A stretch of 64,000 nucleotides of DNA from Flectonema sp. DT1601 (taxonomy: Eukaryota > Euglenozoa > Diplonemea > Diplonemida > Diplonemidae), in the NCBI GenBank assembly GCA_964019425.1, contig OZ025839.1, positions 186,001-250,000 of the forward strand, in the 5' to 3' direction. This document shows positions 40,559-49,465 of this stretch, piece by piece; position 1 is the stretch's first letter; each line of letters starts with the position of its first letter. The position numbers and the translations under genes are program-made. The notes under the pieces are model-generated. The model worked only from the letters and a program-made list of their open reading frames with translations. It made no database searches and was not told the origin of the DNA.

Positions 40559-40730
40559 CTACTTGATAAGTTTAAGCTGTTTTTTTTTTTTTTTTTTTCT
40601 TGTTTAACATCAATTAACTATGAATACATACCCCAGAGTTAACACTCGTTCCCAAAGCTACAAGAACAACAGCTGAGTACAAGTACAGAAGTGTTGCGTT
40701 GTTCTTTGATGCTAAATATGCGACATTCAT
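40559..40730 (-). CDS. Small single-pass membrane protein, two exons (candidate)
   Basis: Exon 1 40632-40730 (33 codons) has an ATG, a hydrophobic segment LLYLYSAVVLVALGTSV and a perfect GTATGT donor. The intron is 40577-40631 (55 nt), ending AAAACAG after a long A run rather than a pyrimidine tract, which is unusual. Exon 2 40559-40576 adds LKLIK and a TAG stop. The 38-residue product resembles small subunits of mitochondrial or ER membrane complexes in size, but I cannot name it. It lies between the carrier and another small gene on the same strand. Confidence 0.4.
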
Positions 40731-40923
40731 TTTGATTGAAAGGAATGTAATAGCTGACTTGAACTGTTTTTTTTTTTTTTTTTTTTTTTACATTCTTTTT
40801 TTGAATGTTTATGTGTCACGAAAGACTGTGAACCGACTTAAAAAAAACTGATAAAAAGCTAAAAAGAAAAGGTCTACGTTACTAGAAAACTAACGGCTGA
40901 AGATGAATGCCAAACAAAAAGGT

Positions 40924-41130
40924 TCATAACAGAACTGGAACAGTAAACGCATCAGTCTGAGTCACAGCTACAGAAGGAAAAGGAATGCTTCGAAACTGAG
41001 AAAGAACAACTTCATCACAAGAAAAAAAAACACATACAACAAGGTTCAATCTAGGGTCCATGTCCTTAATGAGCTCCGACAGAGCGCCAACTACGGCGGC
41101 AATACCTCCTTGAATTGCGATAGGGGACAT
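40924..41130 (-). CDS. Small protein, one likely intron (candidate)
   Basis: ATG at 41130 gives MSPIAIQGGIAAVVGALSEL followed by IKDMDPRLNLV. A 42-nt intron GTATGTG...TTTCTCAG is likely next; without it the reading continues in frame through VCVFFSCDEVV. After it comes FRSIPFPSVAVTQ to a TGA stop, 55 residues in all. The segment LIKDMDPRLNLVFRSI is faintly like the DIDPxNDLxFxRI stretch of roadblock/LC7 dynein light chains, but the N-terminal half of that fold is missing. A GTGTGTACAG acceptor lies about 30 nt above the ATG. Function unknown. Confidence 0.4.
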   Translation of the reverse strand: MSPIAIQGGIAAVVGALSELIKDMDPRLNLVVCVFFSCDEVVLSQFRSIPFPSVAVTQTDAFTVPVLL

Positions 41131-41489
41131 TTTTGTAAGTAGAGTTCGTGGTTTTTCTGTACACACAAGAGATATTGTAAAGACAAAAAACCATCGGAAG
41201 GTATTATCAAATAAGGGCTGTACGCAATAGCAGACTCGGTTACTTTTTGCTTCACGACAAGACTAGTCGGATATAAAAAAAGTATTTACAAAAACAACGG
41301 CACACGGTTAGCTGTCTCAAGGACTTTTCAAAAAAGTAATTTGGGACCCTCGAAAGAGGTCTTCATAATGAAGAGCTAAAAAAAACGGGGGGAAATATGA
41401 AAGAAATAAGAAAATGAACGGGAAGTGAGAATACAAGCAAAGGTGCTGTATAAAAAATAGAACATACTGACGGGTTACCATCAGTGAGT
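41131..41489. other. 3' flank of cathepsin Z copy B, part of the duplication
   Basis: From about 41370 to 41489 this matches 993-1112 almost base for base; further left (41310-41370) the match to 930-993 is weak but visible, so the duplicated unit once extended beyond the coding region. Confidence 0.6.
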
Positions 41490-42437
41490 TTACTGGCAGT
41501 TGTCACCACCCTCGTTACATGGGAAGTTGGTCTCGGTGAAGGCTCCTGGGGTGGCCCAGTTGCATCCCTGCTCGAGGCAAAGGTCCTTTCCGTTTCCTCT
41601 GGCGACTCTGAAGTATCCCATCTCTCCCCAGAACTCTCCCCAACTGTTTCTGACGATCCAGTACTTCTGTCCGTTCTCAACACCGTATCCGACAACTGAG
41701 ATAGCGTGGTCAGCTCCTCCACAAACACCCTCAGCGATACCACCGTGGTAGCTAAGGATTTGAGTAGCGTCAACTCCACATCCGATTGGTCCACGAGCGT
41801 AGATCTCCTTCATCATGTCCTGTTCTCCGGTGACCGATCCGAATTCAGCAACGGTGGCGTTTGGGAACTTTGTGATCTCAGTGCACTTTCCTCCCATCGC
41901 GGTGAAGGTTGAGCAGGTTCTGCAAACGTTCTCGGCCTTGCAGGTGGTGTCAACCTTTCCACAGAATCCTTCACTTGACTCACTTGAGCATGCGAGGTAT
42001 GGGTTGCAGGTGTCGAATACAACTCCGTCCTTGTTTCCGTGGATCCATTCGAACGCTCCACCAATTGATCCTCCGTGACATGATCCGGCGTTACCACAGT
42101 TCAGAACGTGCTGAACAGCGAGGTTCACATCGATACCCTGAGCCTTTCTTGCGATCTTGATTCTGTCTCCGAGGGCCGACACGGCAGCGTGGGCCCAGCA
42201 AGATCCACAGTACTGAGGGATGTGCTGGTTCAGGTTCTTAGTCAAGAAGTTAGTTCCGTTAACGTTACCCCAAGTGAATGACTCTGGTACGTCAGACATC
42301 TTCAAATAGTCTTTTGGTTGTCTGCTGACAACGTGCTCTCCCTTGAATCCGGCAGCAACCTCCTGCTCCTTAGTCCAAAGGGACGATGGCTTGGCGTTCG
42401 CGAAAGCGAAGAGTGCGAAGAAGACCGATGACTTCAT
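41490..42437 (-). CDS. Cathepsin Z/X-type cysteine protease, copy B
   Basis: 315 residues, identical to copy A (1113-2060) except for Ser to Met in the TA(S/M)GGKC segment and Ile to Val in FPNAT(I/V)AEF. About eight nucleotide differences over 948 bp were seen by eye. All active-site motifs are the same: QYCGSCWAHAA (Cys80), DHAISVVGYG, VRNSWGEFWG, with signal peptide and very short propeptide. 5' and 3' flanks are also shared (about 41370-42500 matching 993-2125). Expected role is lysosomal or secreted carboxypeptidase-type proteolysis. Both copies point the same way, 40 kb apart with about thirty unrelated genes between, so this is a dispersed recent duplication or gene conversion. Confidence 0.95.
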   Translation of the reverse strand: MKSSVFFALFAFANAKPSSLWTKEQEVAAGFKGEHVVSRQPKDYLKMSDVPESFTWGNVNGTNFLTKNLNQHIPQYCGSCWAHAAVSALGDRIKIARKAQGIDVNLAVQHVLNCGNAGSCHGGSIGGAFEWIHGNKDGVVFDTCNPYLACSSESSEGFCGKVDTTCKAENVCRTCSTFTAMGGKCTEITKFPNATVAEFGSVTGEQDMMKEIYARGPIGCGVDATQILSYHGGIAEGVCGGADHAISVVGYGVENGQKYWIVRNSWGEFWGEMGYFRVARGNGKDLCLEQGCNWATPGAFTETNFPCNEGGDNCQ

Positions 42438-42821
42438 TGTTGTGCTTTTGTTATAAAACTATAATGTCTGAAGAGGGGGAATGTAATTATTAATAAAAAT
42501 AAACAAAAGAAAACCAATCCCAAACACCTCAATACAGACATCCCCTTCTCATCCAAACTCGATACCTACATAAAGAAACAAACAGTTAAACTACCTCACA
42601 AGGATTAACAATACTGCTCGAAGACAAAATCATATTCAAAATAAATAAATCTATTACCCACTTCGTTGGGTTCTATTGAGACCTATTCCGCTGCTAAAAA
42701 AAAAGAACAGCGGAAACACTCAGGGGCGAGACACCTCACTAATATTAGAGTGGGTTGCTGACAGTATATTGAAACAAATAAGATTTTAGTAAGTGCGAAC
42801 TCTCTCCCACGGTGGAGAGTT
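42438..42821. other. Intergenic region
   Basis: 42438-42500 is the duplicated 5' flank of cathepsin Z with its CTCTTCAG acceptor; the rest is AT-rich with nothing recognised. Confidence 0.5.
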
Positions 42822-45071
42822 TCAGATAGAGTGTGATTCCTCCCACCTCTCTTTCCAAGTTTGGAGAGCATCATAGGTTCGGTTAGCATGTCGTTTGTCG
42901 ATTTCAATTTGTCGAATTTCGTTCTCTTCTTTTTGTTTTACTGCTGTCTCAACCCAATTTTTATCCATGCATTTCGTTGAAACATTCAGACGAGCAACAG
43001 CTTCTTCAATAGTGGTGTTGGTGACTGGTGTGGTGTGTGGATTTCCTATTTTTGGTCGAAAGGTACATTCCATTGTGGATTCAACTTCTTTTATAGCTCG
43101 CTTTTCAGATAGTTTTTCTTGAAGCTTACCATACTGCTCATACATGTGAGAAATATCAACGTGTTGTTTTTCTCTCTTTTTTACTACGACAGTCTTCAGC
43201 ATGTCCATCGGAATCTTTTTATATCTTTCAGACTCAATTAATAAAACTTTCAAGGCTATGATATTTTCTTTTTTACCATCTTGGATATATCCTTTTACAA
43301 TCGCTTCTTGTTTTTTGTTAGTGTTTTCGTCTGAGAGTATGACCCTGGCACCCTTTGGATGTGATTGCCTGATGGCTTCAACAGGTTCAGGCTGAGCACG
43401 CTTAGACACGCCATGCCATTCCTTGTCTTTACTTTGGATGTGTAGTTGTAATTCTGCTTCCAGTTTTCCAATAAATTTTGGTCCGTAAGTTTCATAATCT
43501 TGAATTGCTGATGAGATTTGATGCTGCTCCAGTGGAGTGTGTGAGGTCATGATAGAGTCAGCTCTAATGAGAGCCTCAAATCCTTGACATGCCACCCAAA
43601 CAAAAATATGACGAGCTGAAGTCTCACAAGAATCATCTCCGTTGATAAGTGATTCACTGCGATTTTCATCCCACAAGTCAGATTTTGGTTTTGTTCGGGA
43701 AAGTCTTTTTGAAGTAGCTGGAAGGATTCTACAAGTCGATCCCTCTTCAATTACTAAATTATCACGAAATCGACTGTGTTGTTCTCCAACACACAGAGGT
43801 CTTAGTAGTCGGGTTGCTCTCACTTCAATCCCGGGTTTGAACTTCAACGCGAAGTTTGTTATTATCTTTTCAGCAGATACCTGTGTCAATGAATATAATC
43901 CAGCGGTCTTGGCTTTGCCTTTCTCCGGGGCGGCGGAGGCGCTTACTTTTTTTGTTTCCTCAATTTCCATCTGTTCCTTCGTATCTCTTTTCTGTTTTCT
44001 TTTTTTTTCAATCTCCACAGCATCAGCATTTAGTCTGATGTGGACTGCCGATGGTTTTATCTTTGATGGATTCCTTCGTCGTTTTTCAACTTCTTGTACC
44101 ACAATTTTCTTCTTAGGTTCCATGTAACGAGCAGCAGCTTTGATATTATTATTCATTGTTCGCGGTGGTGGTGACTTGCTACCCATCCGCTTTGGTCTTG
44201 TTATCCCTTTCGGAACGACATCTTTTGTTGGCGAAGGAGGAGGCAAGGGTTTATTTGCTTTTCGTGAAGGACTCGCTGACGGACATACCAATGTTGCACT
44301 TGAATCTATTTCAGGTATTGTCAGTGGAGGAGGTAAGGATTTATTAACTTTACCACGTGCTGGTGACTTCTGTTCGTTGGGAGGCAATACTTCTGTAGCA
44401 GGAGAAGGAGGACCTTTATAAATTGACTTCACAGATGATTGTTTCTTAAGAACACCTCCAGGTGACAATACCGGAGATGAAGGCAACGCAACCATCTGAG
44501 GGGTGTTTGTAACTTCTGATAATTCCAACATCCCAACTGATTTTGTTGAAGTTGGTGATACCGGAGAACCCGGACTGAAAGGCGATTGAAGAGAGATTCG
44601 AATACTACTTCCTGAAACACTTGAATGTTCTTCTATTAGACTACTGCGTGATGTCTGAGATTGTGATCTCCAACTACGACCACCAGGTGACATCATTTTG
44701 ATGGATTCTGTGTCACTACGACCAGGCGACATCATTCTGGTGGATTCTGACTCGCTACCACCACCACCACCGGGTGACATCATTCTGGTGGATTCTGAGT
44801 CACTACCGCTAACACCTCCAGGTGACATCATTTTGACAGAATCTGAGTCACTGCTGGCGTGGTCACTTTCATCATCAGAATTTGACTTATTAGAACTCGC
44901 AGGTGATGATATTTGTTTTGAACTATCGCTACTGTTTGCTTCTAACTGTTCTTCTGACGAGTCGCCTGATTCGTCATCGTCGTTGTTACTCTCATCATCA
45001 CTACCATCGCGTTCATTTAAACTACTTCCCTTACTCTCACTGTCACTATCTCCACTACTGCTACTCGACAT
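42822..45071 (-). CDS. Acidic Ser-rich protein with MMSPG repeats, unknown
   Basis: 749 residues from the ATG at 45071 (MSSSSSGDSDSE). Residues 1-85 are Ser/Asp/Glu-rich. At about 85-145 there are four repeats of the form S(D/E)S(V/T)(K/R)MMSPGG, each with a Ser-Pro kinase site. 150-330 is Pro/Ser-rich disordered sequence with more SP/TP sites. From about 395 onwards the protein is globular or helical, including AEKIITNFALKFKPGIEVRAT and HIFVWVACQGFEALIR, and a basic coiled coil to the end. Resembles a phosphoregulated cytoskeletal or nuclear scaffold (inference). No family recognised. Upstream of 45071 the frame is open only through poly-Phe/Lys DNA. Stop is TGA. Confidence 0.8.
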   Translation of the reverse strand: MSSSSSGDSDSESKGSSLNERDGSDDESNNDDDESGDSSEEQLEANSSDSSKQISSPASSNKSNSDDESDHASSDSDSVKMMSPGGVSGSDSESTRMMSPGGGGGSESESTRMMSPGRSDTESIKMMSPGGRSWRSQSQTSRSSLIEEHSSVSGSSIRISLQSPFSPGSPVSPTSTKSVGMLELSEVTNTPQMVALPSSPVLSPGGVLKKQSSVKSIYKGPPSPATEVLPPNEQKSPARGKVNKSLPPPLTIPEIDSSATLVCPSASPSRKANKPLPPPSPTKDVVPKGITRPKRMGSKSPPPRTMNNNIKAAARYMEPKKKIVVQEVEKRRRNPSKIKPSAVHIRLNADAVEIEKKRKQKRDTKEQMEIEETKKVSASAAPEKGKAKTAGLYSLTQVSAEKIITNFALKFKPGIEVRATRLLRPLCVGEQHSRFRDNLVIEEGSTCRILPATSKRLSRTKPKSDLWDENRSESLINGDDSCETSARHIFVWVACQGFEALIRADSIMTSHTPLEQHQISSAIQDYETYGPKFIGKLEAELQLHIQSKDKEWHGVSKRAQPEPVEAIRQSHPKGARVILSDENTNKKQEAIVKGYIQDGKKENIIALKVLLIESERYKKIPMDMLKTVVVKKREKQHVDISHMYEQYGKLQEKLSEKRAIKEVESTMECTFRPKIGNPHTTPVTNTTIEEAVARLNVSTKCMDKNWVETAVKQKEENEIRQIEIDKRHANRTYDALQTWKERWEESHSI
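44690..44840 (-). repeat. In-gene MMSPG-coding tandem repeat
   Basis: Four imperfect units of about 30-50 bp, each with the plus-strand core CCTGGTGACATCAT variants (ACCACCAGGTGACATCAT, ACCAGGCGACATCAT, ACCGGGTGACATCAT, CTCCAGGTGACATCAT), in the unknown acidic protein. Confidence 0.8.
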
Positions 45072-45195
45072 ACTTTGTGTGTGCAGCGAACTTTGAAAAA
45101 AAAAAGGATTTTTTTTTTTTCCAAAAAAAAAGACCAAAAAAAAATGGTGACTCTTGCTGGTACAAGAATTTGTTGCGACGATCTTTTGTTATGTT

Positions 45196-45741
45196 TTATA
45201 CTAATTCGATGTTATTAATTATTGACCCAATGACATCTTTTGAGGGATCATTGGCTGGAATGTCAACCGACCAGAGGCAGTAGGCGGCGTAGTATTTCTC
45301 GGGGGTGCTCTGAGTTCGGATGAGTCCTTCCTCTTCTCGATTTCTATTGACCGATCGAAAAGCTGCGAAGGTACCCACATAGTTGGATGGAAGATCGAGA
45401 GCCAGTCCCTCGGTGTTATCTCTTTTTGTCAGTAATTGAAAAAGTTGTTTTTCAGATAAATTTTGATCATTTTTTTCAGAAATAATCACCAAACCATTGT
45501 CCATATTAGCATATCGAATCTGAGGTTTTATAAAGTGTTGTTCCATTCCGTTACTATCAGATTTGGTGTGCTTCCACTCTGCTGGGATAGGGAAAGTAAT
45601 TCCACTGCCGCTTACTGTTTTCCACTCTGCCATGTTAGGTATGTTCTTAGTTCTAGTAACCCTGTCTCTGCTCGCAGAATACCAAATCTCCCTCGACGTC
45701 ACCCAATTGTGGAATCTACACTGAATAAGATTTCGCAACAT
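45196..45741 (-). CDS. Unknown protein, possibly mitochondrial
   Basis: 181 residues from the ATG at 45741. The first 35 residues (MLRNLIQCRFHNWVTSREIW and on) are rich in Arg, Ser and hydrophobics without acids, fitting a mitochondrial presequence (inference). The rest is a compact domain: GSGITFPIPAEWKHTKSDS, NGLVIISEK, YAAYCLWSVDIP. The pattern of strand, PxxWK and later strands is loosely like Mog1/PsbP folds but not enough to assign. An internal Met (MAEWKTVSG) could be an alternative start. The frame opens upstream only by poly-Asn/Lys from simple repeats (ATT)n. Stop TAA at 45196. Coding is likely, function unknown. Confidence 0.65.
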   Translation of the reverse strand: MLRNLIQCRFHNWVTSREIWYSASRDRVTRTKNIPNMAEWKTVSGSGITFPIPAEWKHTKSDSNGMEQHFIKPQIRYANMDNGLVIISEKNDQNLSEKQLFQLLTKRDNTEGLALDLPSNYVGTFAAFRSVNRNREEEGLIRTQSTPEKYYAAYCLWSVDIPANDPSKDVIGSIINNIELV

Positions 45742-46429
45742 ATTATTATTATTATTATTTTTTTTTAAAAATGCAATACTTTTTTTGATAGAGTTAAAAG
45801 TTATCTTCACGTTCGCGACTACTACAGGGGAAAAAAAAAAAAAAAAATGACAATCAGAACAACATCAGTTTATCTTTTTCAAAAAAAAAAAAGAATATAA
45901 ATTTTGCTGTTTACAGATTGATACTCGTGGCAACCGACAAAAGCGATACAACTACTACTGGGGACATACAGAAGGGTGTCTATCGAATATGGAGGTGGAA
46001 AAAAAAAAAAAAAAAGAAACGGGAAAATTAAGTACAAAAAAGAAATAGATCGCAACAATGAAGAGAAATACAATTTTTACGGAAACTCCCCAAAGTTGTA
46101 ACCCCCAAAAAAAAAAAAAAGAGAGGTGAGTGAACAAGACAAAACAAAAAAAAGTTCATAACAACGAAGGAGGTGAGAGGGCTCGCATTAAAAAAATATG
46201 TTTTTTTGGCGAGAATCAATATTACCGCCCAACGAATAAAACCTTATATTACAAAGAAACTGACCCAACACTATCATCGGGTCACTCGTCATGTCTTCTG
46301 CTGTGCGCAGGTAGCAAGAACCTCAATTTTGTAGGTGTGTCACCTGGTTGTGTGTCAAATATTTTCCGTGACTTAGAATGTGAATTGTCACAAGTAATGC
46401 GTGCCACCCTCAGACTCCGACACTCTCGT
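45742..46429. other. Intergenic region
   Basis: Homopolymer A runs; a reverse frame at 46282-46429 overlapping the next gene's 3' end stays open but is not recognised. No supported gene. Confidence 0.4.
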
Positions 46430-47143
46430 CTAAGCGAACCTTGAGTAGGGTTCACTAATTTGATTTGAAGGCTTACCTGGAGTATTATAGTGAGGACTAG
46501 TTCTCGTAAACCTCTCCTCCAACTCCGCTTCGTGTTGTTGTTGTTCGATGACTGCTCCGCGAATGGTGTGGAATGCCGCCCAAAGCTTTTGGTACGCAAC
46601 TTCCTCAGTTCCATCTTTTTCATAATTTGGACTAAGACTACGTTCATTTGAATACTTAGCTGGGTCGTAACTGTAGGGACTTCCATAAGTGAGTGGCGGT
46701 CTATTACCTCCTCCCCGAACATGTTTTTCTTGACTCGTTCTTGACCTCAACATTGACGACTTTGTTGGTGTCGGACCATTACCAGTAGGAGATGAGTAAC
46801 CGATTCGTTTTGGTTGTTGACATCCTCCTGGAGTATGTCCTGTTGTGGGAGATAAGCTTCCATCTCGTCTTATTTCTAATAAACTTTTACACTTCTCACA
46901 ATCACACAACGTCTCTGGCATTCTTCGATGTGGGAAATCTCTTCTTAGTCTTTCCTGCATTGGGAACTGCATATCACCAAGAAGAGGAGGAGGATCTTTG
47001 TACATAATTCGATTACTTGGATTCCATCCCCTCTCTCTGTCAGAACGACATCCTAAACCACCACCACAATCACCTCTGCAGCCTGTGCAATATCCCCCCT
47101 GTAATGGATACCCCATTTTACAGCATCCTCTGCAGGTTGCCAT
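46430..47143 (-). CDS. Small Cys-motif protein, paralogue 1 (zinc-ribbon-like)
   Basis: 237 residues from the ATG at 47143. N-terminus MATCRGCCKMGYPLQGGYCT carries Cys4, Cys7, Cys19 and Cys22, a CX2C-X11-CX2C zinc-ribbon pattern. A shared second block follows: DRERGWNPSN...YKDPPPLLGD, then MQERLRRDFPHRR. The same blocks occur in the gene at 48984-49265, so they are homologues. Extra Cys pairs (CDCEKC) and a Ser/Pro/Gly-rich disordered middle are unique to this copy. The C-terminus has a helix with EEVAYQKLWAAFHTIRG. I do not recognise the family; the combination of a metal-binding head and a short conserved basic block suggests an adaptor (inference). Upstream extension of the frame is poly-Lys/Phe UTR. 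Confidence 0.75.
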   Translation of the reverse strand: MATCRGCCKMGYPLQGGYCTGCRGDCGGGLGCRSDRERGWNPSNRIMYKDPPPLLGDMQFPMQERLRRDFPHRRMPETLCDCEKCKSLLEIRRDGSLSPTTGHTPGGCQQPKRIGYSSPTGNGPTPTKSSMLRSRTSQEKHVRGGGNRPPLTYGSPYSYDPAKYSNERSLSPNYEKDGTEEVAYQKLWAAFHTIRGAVIEQQQHEAELEERFTRTSPHYNTPGKPSNQISEPYSRFA

Positions 47144-47637
47144 GCTTGTTGTACTTTTTGTATCACGCTGTAAAAAAGTTTTTAAAAAAAAAATCAACAC
47201 ATAAATAGAAGAATAATTATTAGTAAAAAAAGAGTCGATTTACTAGTAACAGCATGCTGTTTTTTTTTTTTTTTTTTTTTTTAACAATTTTTAAAAAAAA
47301 TAATAATAATAAAAAAGAAGGTTGGAAAAAGAATTCCGTCCTACCCCTAGCCTTGGAAGCAGGGGGGGCCTTTTTGGGAAATCTAAATAAAATAACTAAA
47401 AATACAATACTATTGTGGAGGGGAAGGGTTTTTTTTTTTTTTTTTTTTTTTTTCAATTGTTATTTTTGTTTCACTTTCACTTTCAAATTCAAACAAAAAA
47501 AGGAATCGAAAATATTATTACACGAAGGAAAAATAATAAAATAAACTTTTGCAAAAAATTTTCTAAAAAATCCCCGCGCTAATTATTTCGACAGTACAGC
47601 CATAATAACTAAGAACATAAACAAAAAGGTTCAAATA

Positions 47638-47769
47638 ACCATTCGGATGATTTCTTCGTATTCCCTTTGAAATGCAGACAAACTCCTGTCGCACACACGA
47701 GGAAAAACAAATCATGAGATTCTGAGAAATATCGGCTTTCAATCTGAATAGTTTCTTCTACGTTGGTAC
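47638..47769. ncRNA. Candidate structured RNA, copy 1 of a two-copy family
   Basis: Shares extended similarity with 63487-63613: ends ACCATTC(A/G)GAT, the hairpin core CAGACA.A.TCCTGTCGCAC, AAATCATG, and the block CAATCTGAATAGTTTCTTCT, then ACGT(T/C)GGTAC. The ends pair with each other (ACTATTCAGATT against the opposite end, about 10 of 12 pairs here). A GACAG/(C,T)TGTC hairpin is kept, with a C-to-T change that keeps a G-U pair. The flanks are unrelated homopolymers. Strand and identity are unknown. Confidence 0.5.
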
Positions 47770-47890
47770 AAAAAAAAAAAAAAAAAACTGATTACAGAGT
47801 TTTTTCATTTTTTTTTTTTTTTTTCATTCCACGAATCACGCAAACTTCATACATTTCCACGATTTAAAAAAAAAAAAAAAAAAAAAAAAA

Positions 47891-48032
47891 GGGTTGTAGC
47901 GCAGTCTATGACACGTACAAGTCGATCTGATATCGCCTTGCTCTTATGCGTGCCTAAGACGCAAGCAGTCCTATTGGAAAAAGGACGTAGAAACGTCAAA
48001 AACTAATAGACGAGCGACTCTACAGGAACACC
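47891..48032. ncRNA. Candidate structured RNA with three-arm fold
   Basis: Mixed-composition island between homopolymers. Read on the plus strand, GTCTAT (47904-47909) pairs with ATAGAC (48006-48011) to close a junction with arms CGAT/ATCG, TTGCTCTTA/TAAGACGCAA (one bulge) and GTCCT/AGGAC or GACGT-AGAA-ACGTC; TGTAG at 47895 can pair with CTACA at 48020. The start GGGTTGTAGCGCAGTC resembles a Pol III A-box. It is not a standard tRNA. Identity unknown. Confidence 0.4.
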
Positions 48033-48983
48033 AGACTTGCTCATGTGTGTGTGTGTGTTTTTTTTTTCCTTTTTTTTTTTTCCCCACTTACAGGATAGTT
48101 AAAAAGAAACGTATGGGAGTGAGCACAATATCGTCATCATCAGAATCCAAAAAAAAACCGAAAATATTATTTTTTTTTTTTACAAAACAAAAAAAAAAGA
48201 AAAAGAATACCACAAATCACAATAATATTAGTGTTCATAATATTCAAAAGAGAGAAACAAATTCGTTACCAACATTATCAAATAAGGGTGATGACAAGCG
48301 ACAACTTTTTTTTTTTTTTTTTTAAAAAAGGGGGGTGAAAAAAAGAACCAGCGCAATGACTCCCCCATGAATGCCATGAGGAAAGGGAGAAAAATTAGGA
48401 TACAAAAAATGCCATTGTCCAGCAATAGAGGAGGGGGAAAAAAATTAAATACCACTCAATATTATGAAACTGCTGTTTTTTTTTTTTTTTTGATTAAACT
48501 TTTGGATGTGGTGGATGCAGCTGACCGAAAGAGGAACCAACGCTTTCACGAGCCTTATCAGCTTCGAGGATAGGCCGAAAGGAAAAAGAAGTTACTTCCA
48601 CTCAGAAATCATACACGAAAATGAGAAGGGGAAAAAAAAAAAAAAAAAAGGAAAAAACTGTGTCTATTTTAGTAAATATTTGAAGAAGAACAAAAAACGA
48701 GGAAAATTCGGCTATTGAAGCCGACGCTAGCAAACCTCATTATAAAAAAAAAAAAAAAAAAAAAAACGACAGCCGCAAACACGAACAGTGTTTCTTAATG
48801 CGAGAATAATAATAACAAATACTGTCTTTACCAGAAATAGTCTAACAATGTTTCCACTGCCATAACACTATCCTAATTGTGACATCCTCTTATTGGATAT
48901 AACTGATGGACGACGTGAACTACCATGAGTGCTCTGTTTGTTTTGTTTTGTTTGTTTTGTAAGAGTTCAATCTGAGTACAACC

Positions 48984-49265
48984 TCAACCACAACATACAT
49001 TTAACCAACTAGGTGCTTGAGAAGGTGGAACTGCAAGTGGCTCTCTCCTGAAAGGATAGTAGTGTCTAGTTTTTTCTTTCATCGCATAGTTTTCACCAAG
49101 TAGTGGCCTTGGGTCTTTGTGTTTAACATTGGTGGCTACTTTCCAACCCTGTTCTCGACTTCTATTTTGATTTGATGGCTCATCAGCTTGAGGCAGACGA
49201 CACGATGAACAAATCCCATTTCTCAGTGGGTACCCCATTCGGTAGCAGGTCTTGCAGGTTGCCAT
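48984..49265 (-). CDS. Small Cys-motif protein, paralogue 2
   Basis: 93 residues from the ATG at 49265. MATCKTCYRMGYPLRNGICS has Cys4, Cys7, Cys19 and Cys22 at exactly the positions of paralogue 1, followed by the shared block REQGWKVATN...HKDPRPLLGE and MKEKTRHYYPFRR, and a short tail ending NVCCG. It looks like a minimal version of the family: head plus basic block only. It lies 1.8 kb upstream of paralogue 1 in transcription order, so a tandem duplication is likely. Function unknown; metal binding is inferred from the Cys pairs. Confidence 0.75.
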   Translation of the reverse strand: MATCKTCYRMGYPLRNGICSSCRLPQADEPSNQNRSREQGWKVATNVKHKDPRPLLGENYAMKEKTRHYYPFRREPLAVPPSQAPSWLNVCCG

Positions 49266-49465
49266 TTGTTTTGTTTTGTTTTTGCTTTTAACTAACTGAA
49301 AAAGAAACATATTTAAAAAAAAAAAAAAAAAATACATAAATAAATAAGAATACATCCACGACAATTGATCGCTACACAAAGTCAACATTCAACAACACAA
49401 GACCACCTATTCGAATCGTGATATACATTAAGTTAAATTATATTATGAGAAGTACGTATTATTGA

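Larger units (their letters stand above)
47144..48983. other. Gene-free stretch between the two paralogues
   Basis: About 1.8 kb full of A and T runs up to 26 bases, holding two structured-RNA candidates (47638-47769 and 47891-48032, listed separately). No protein gene is supported. Confidence 0.5.
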
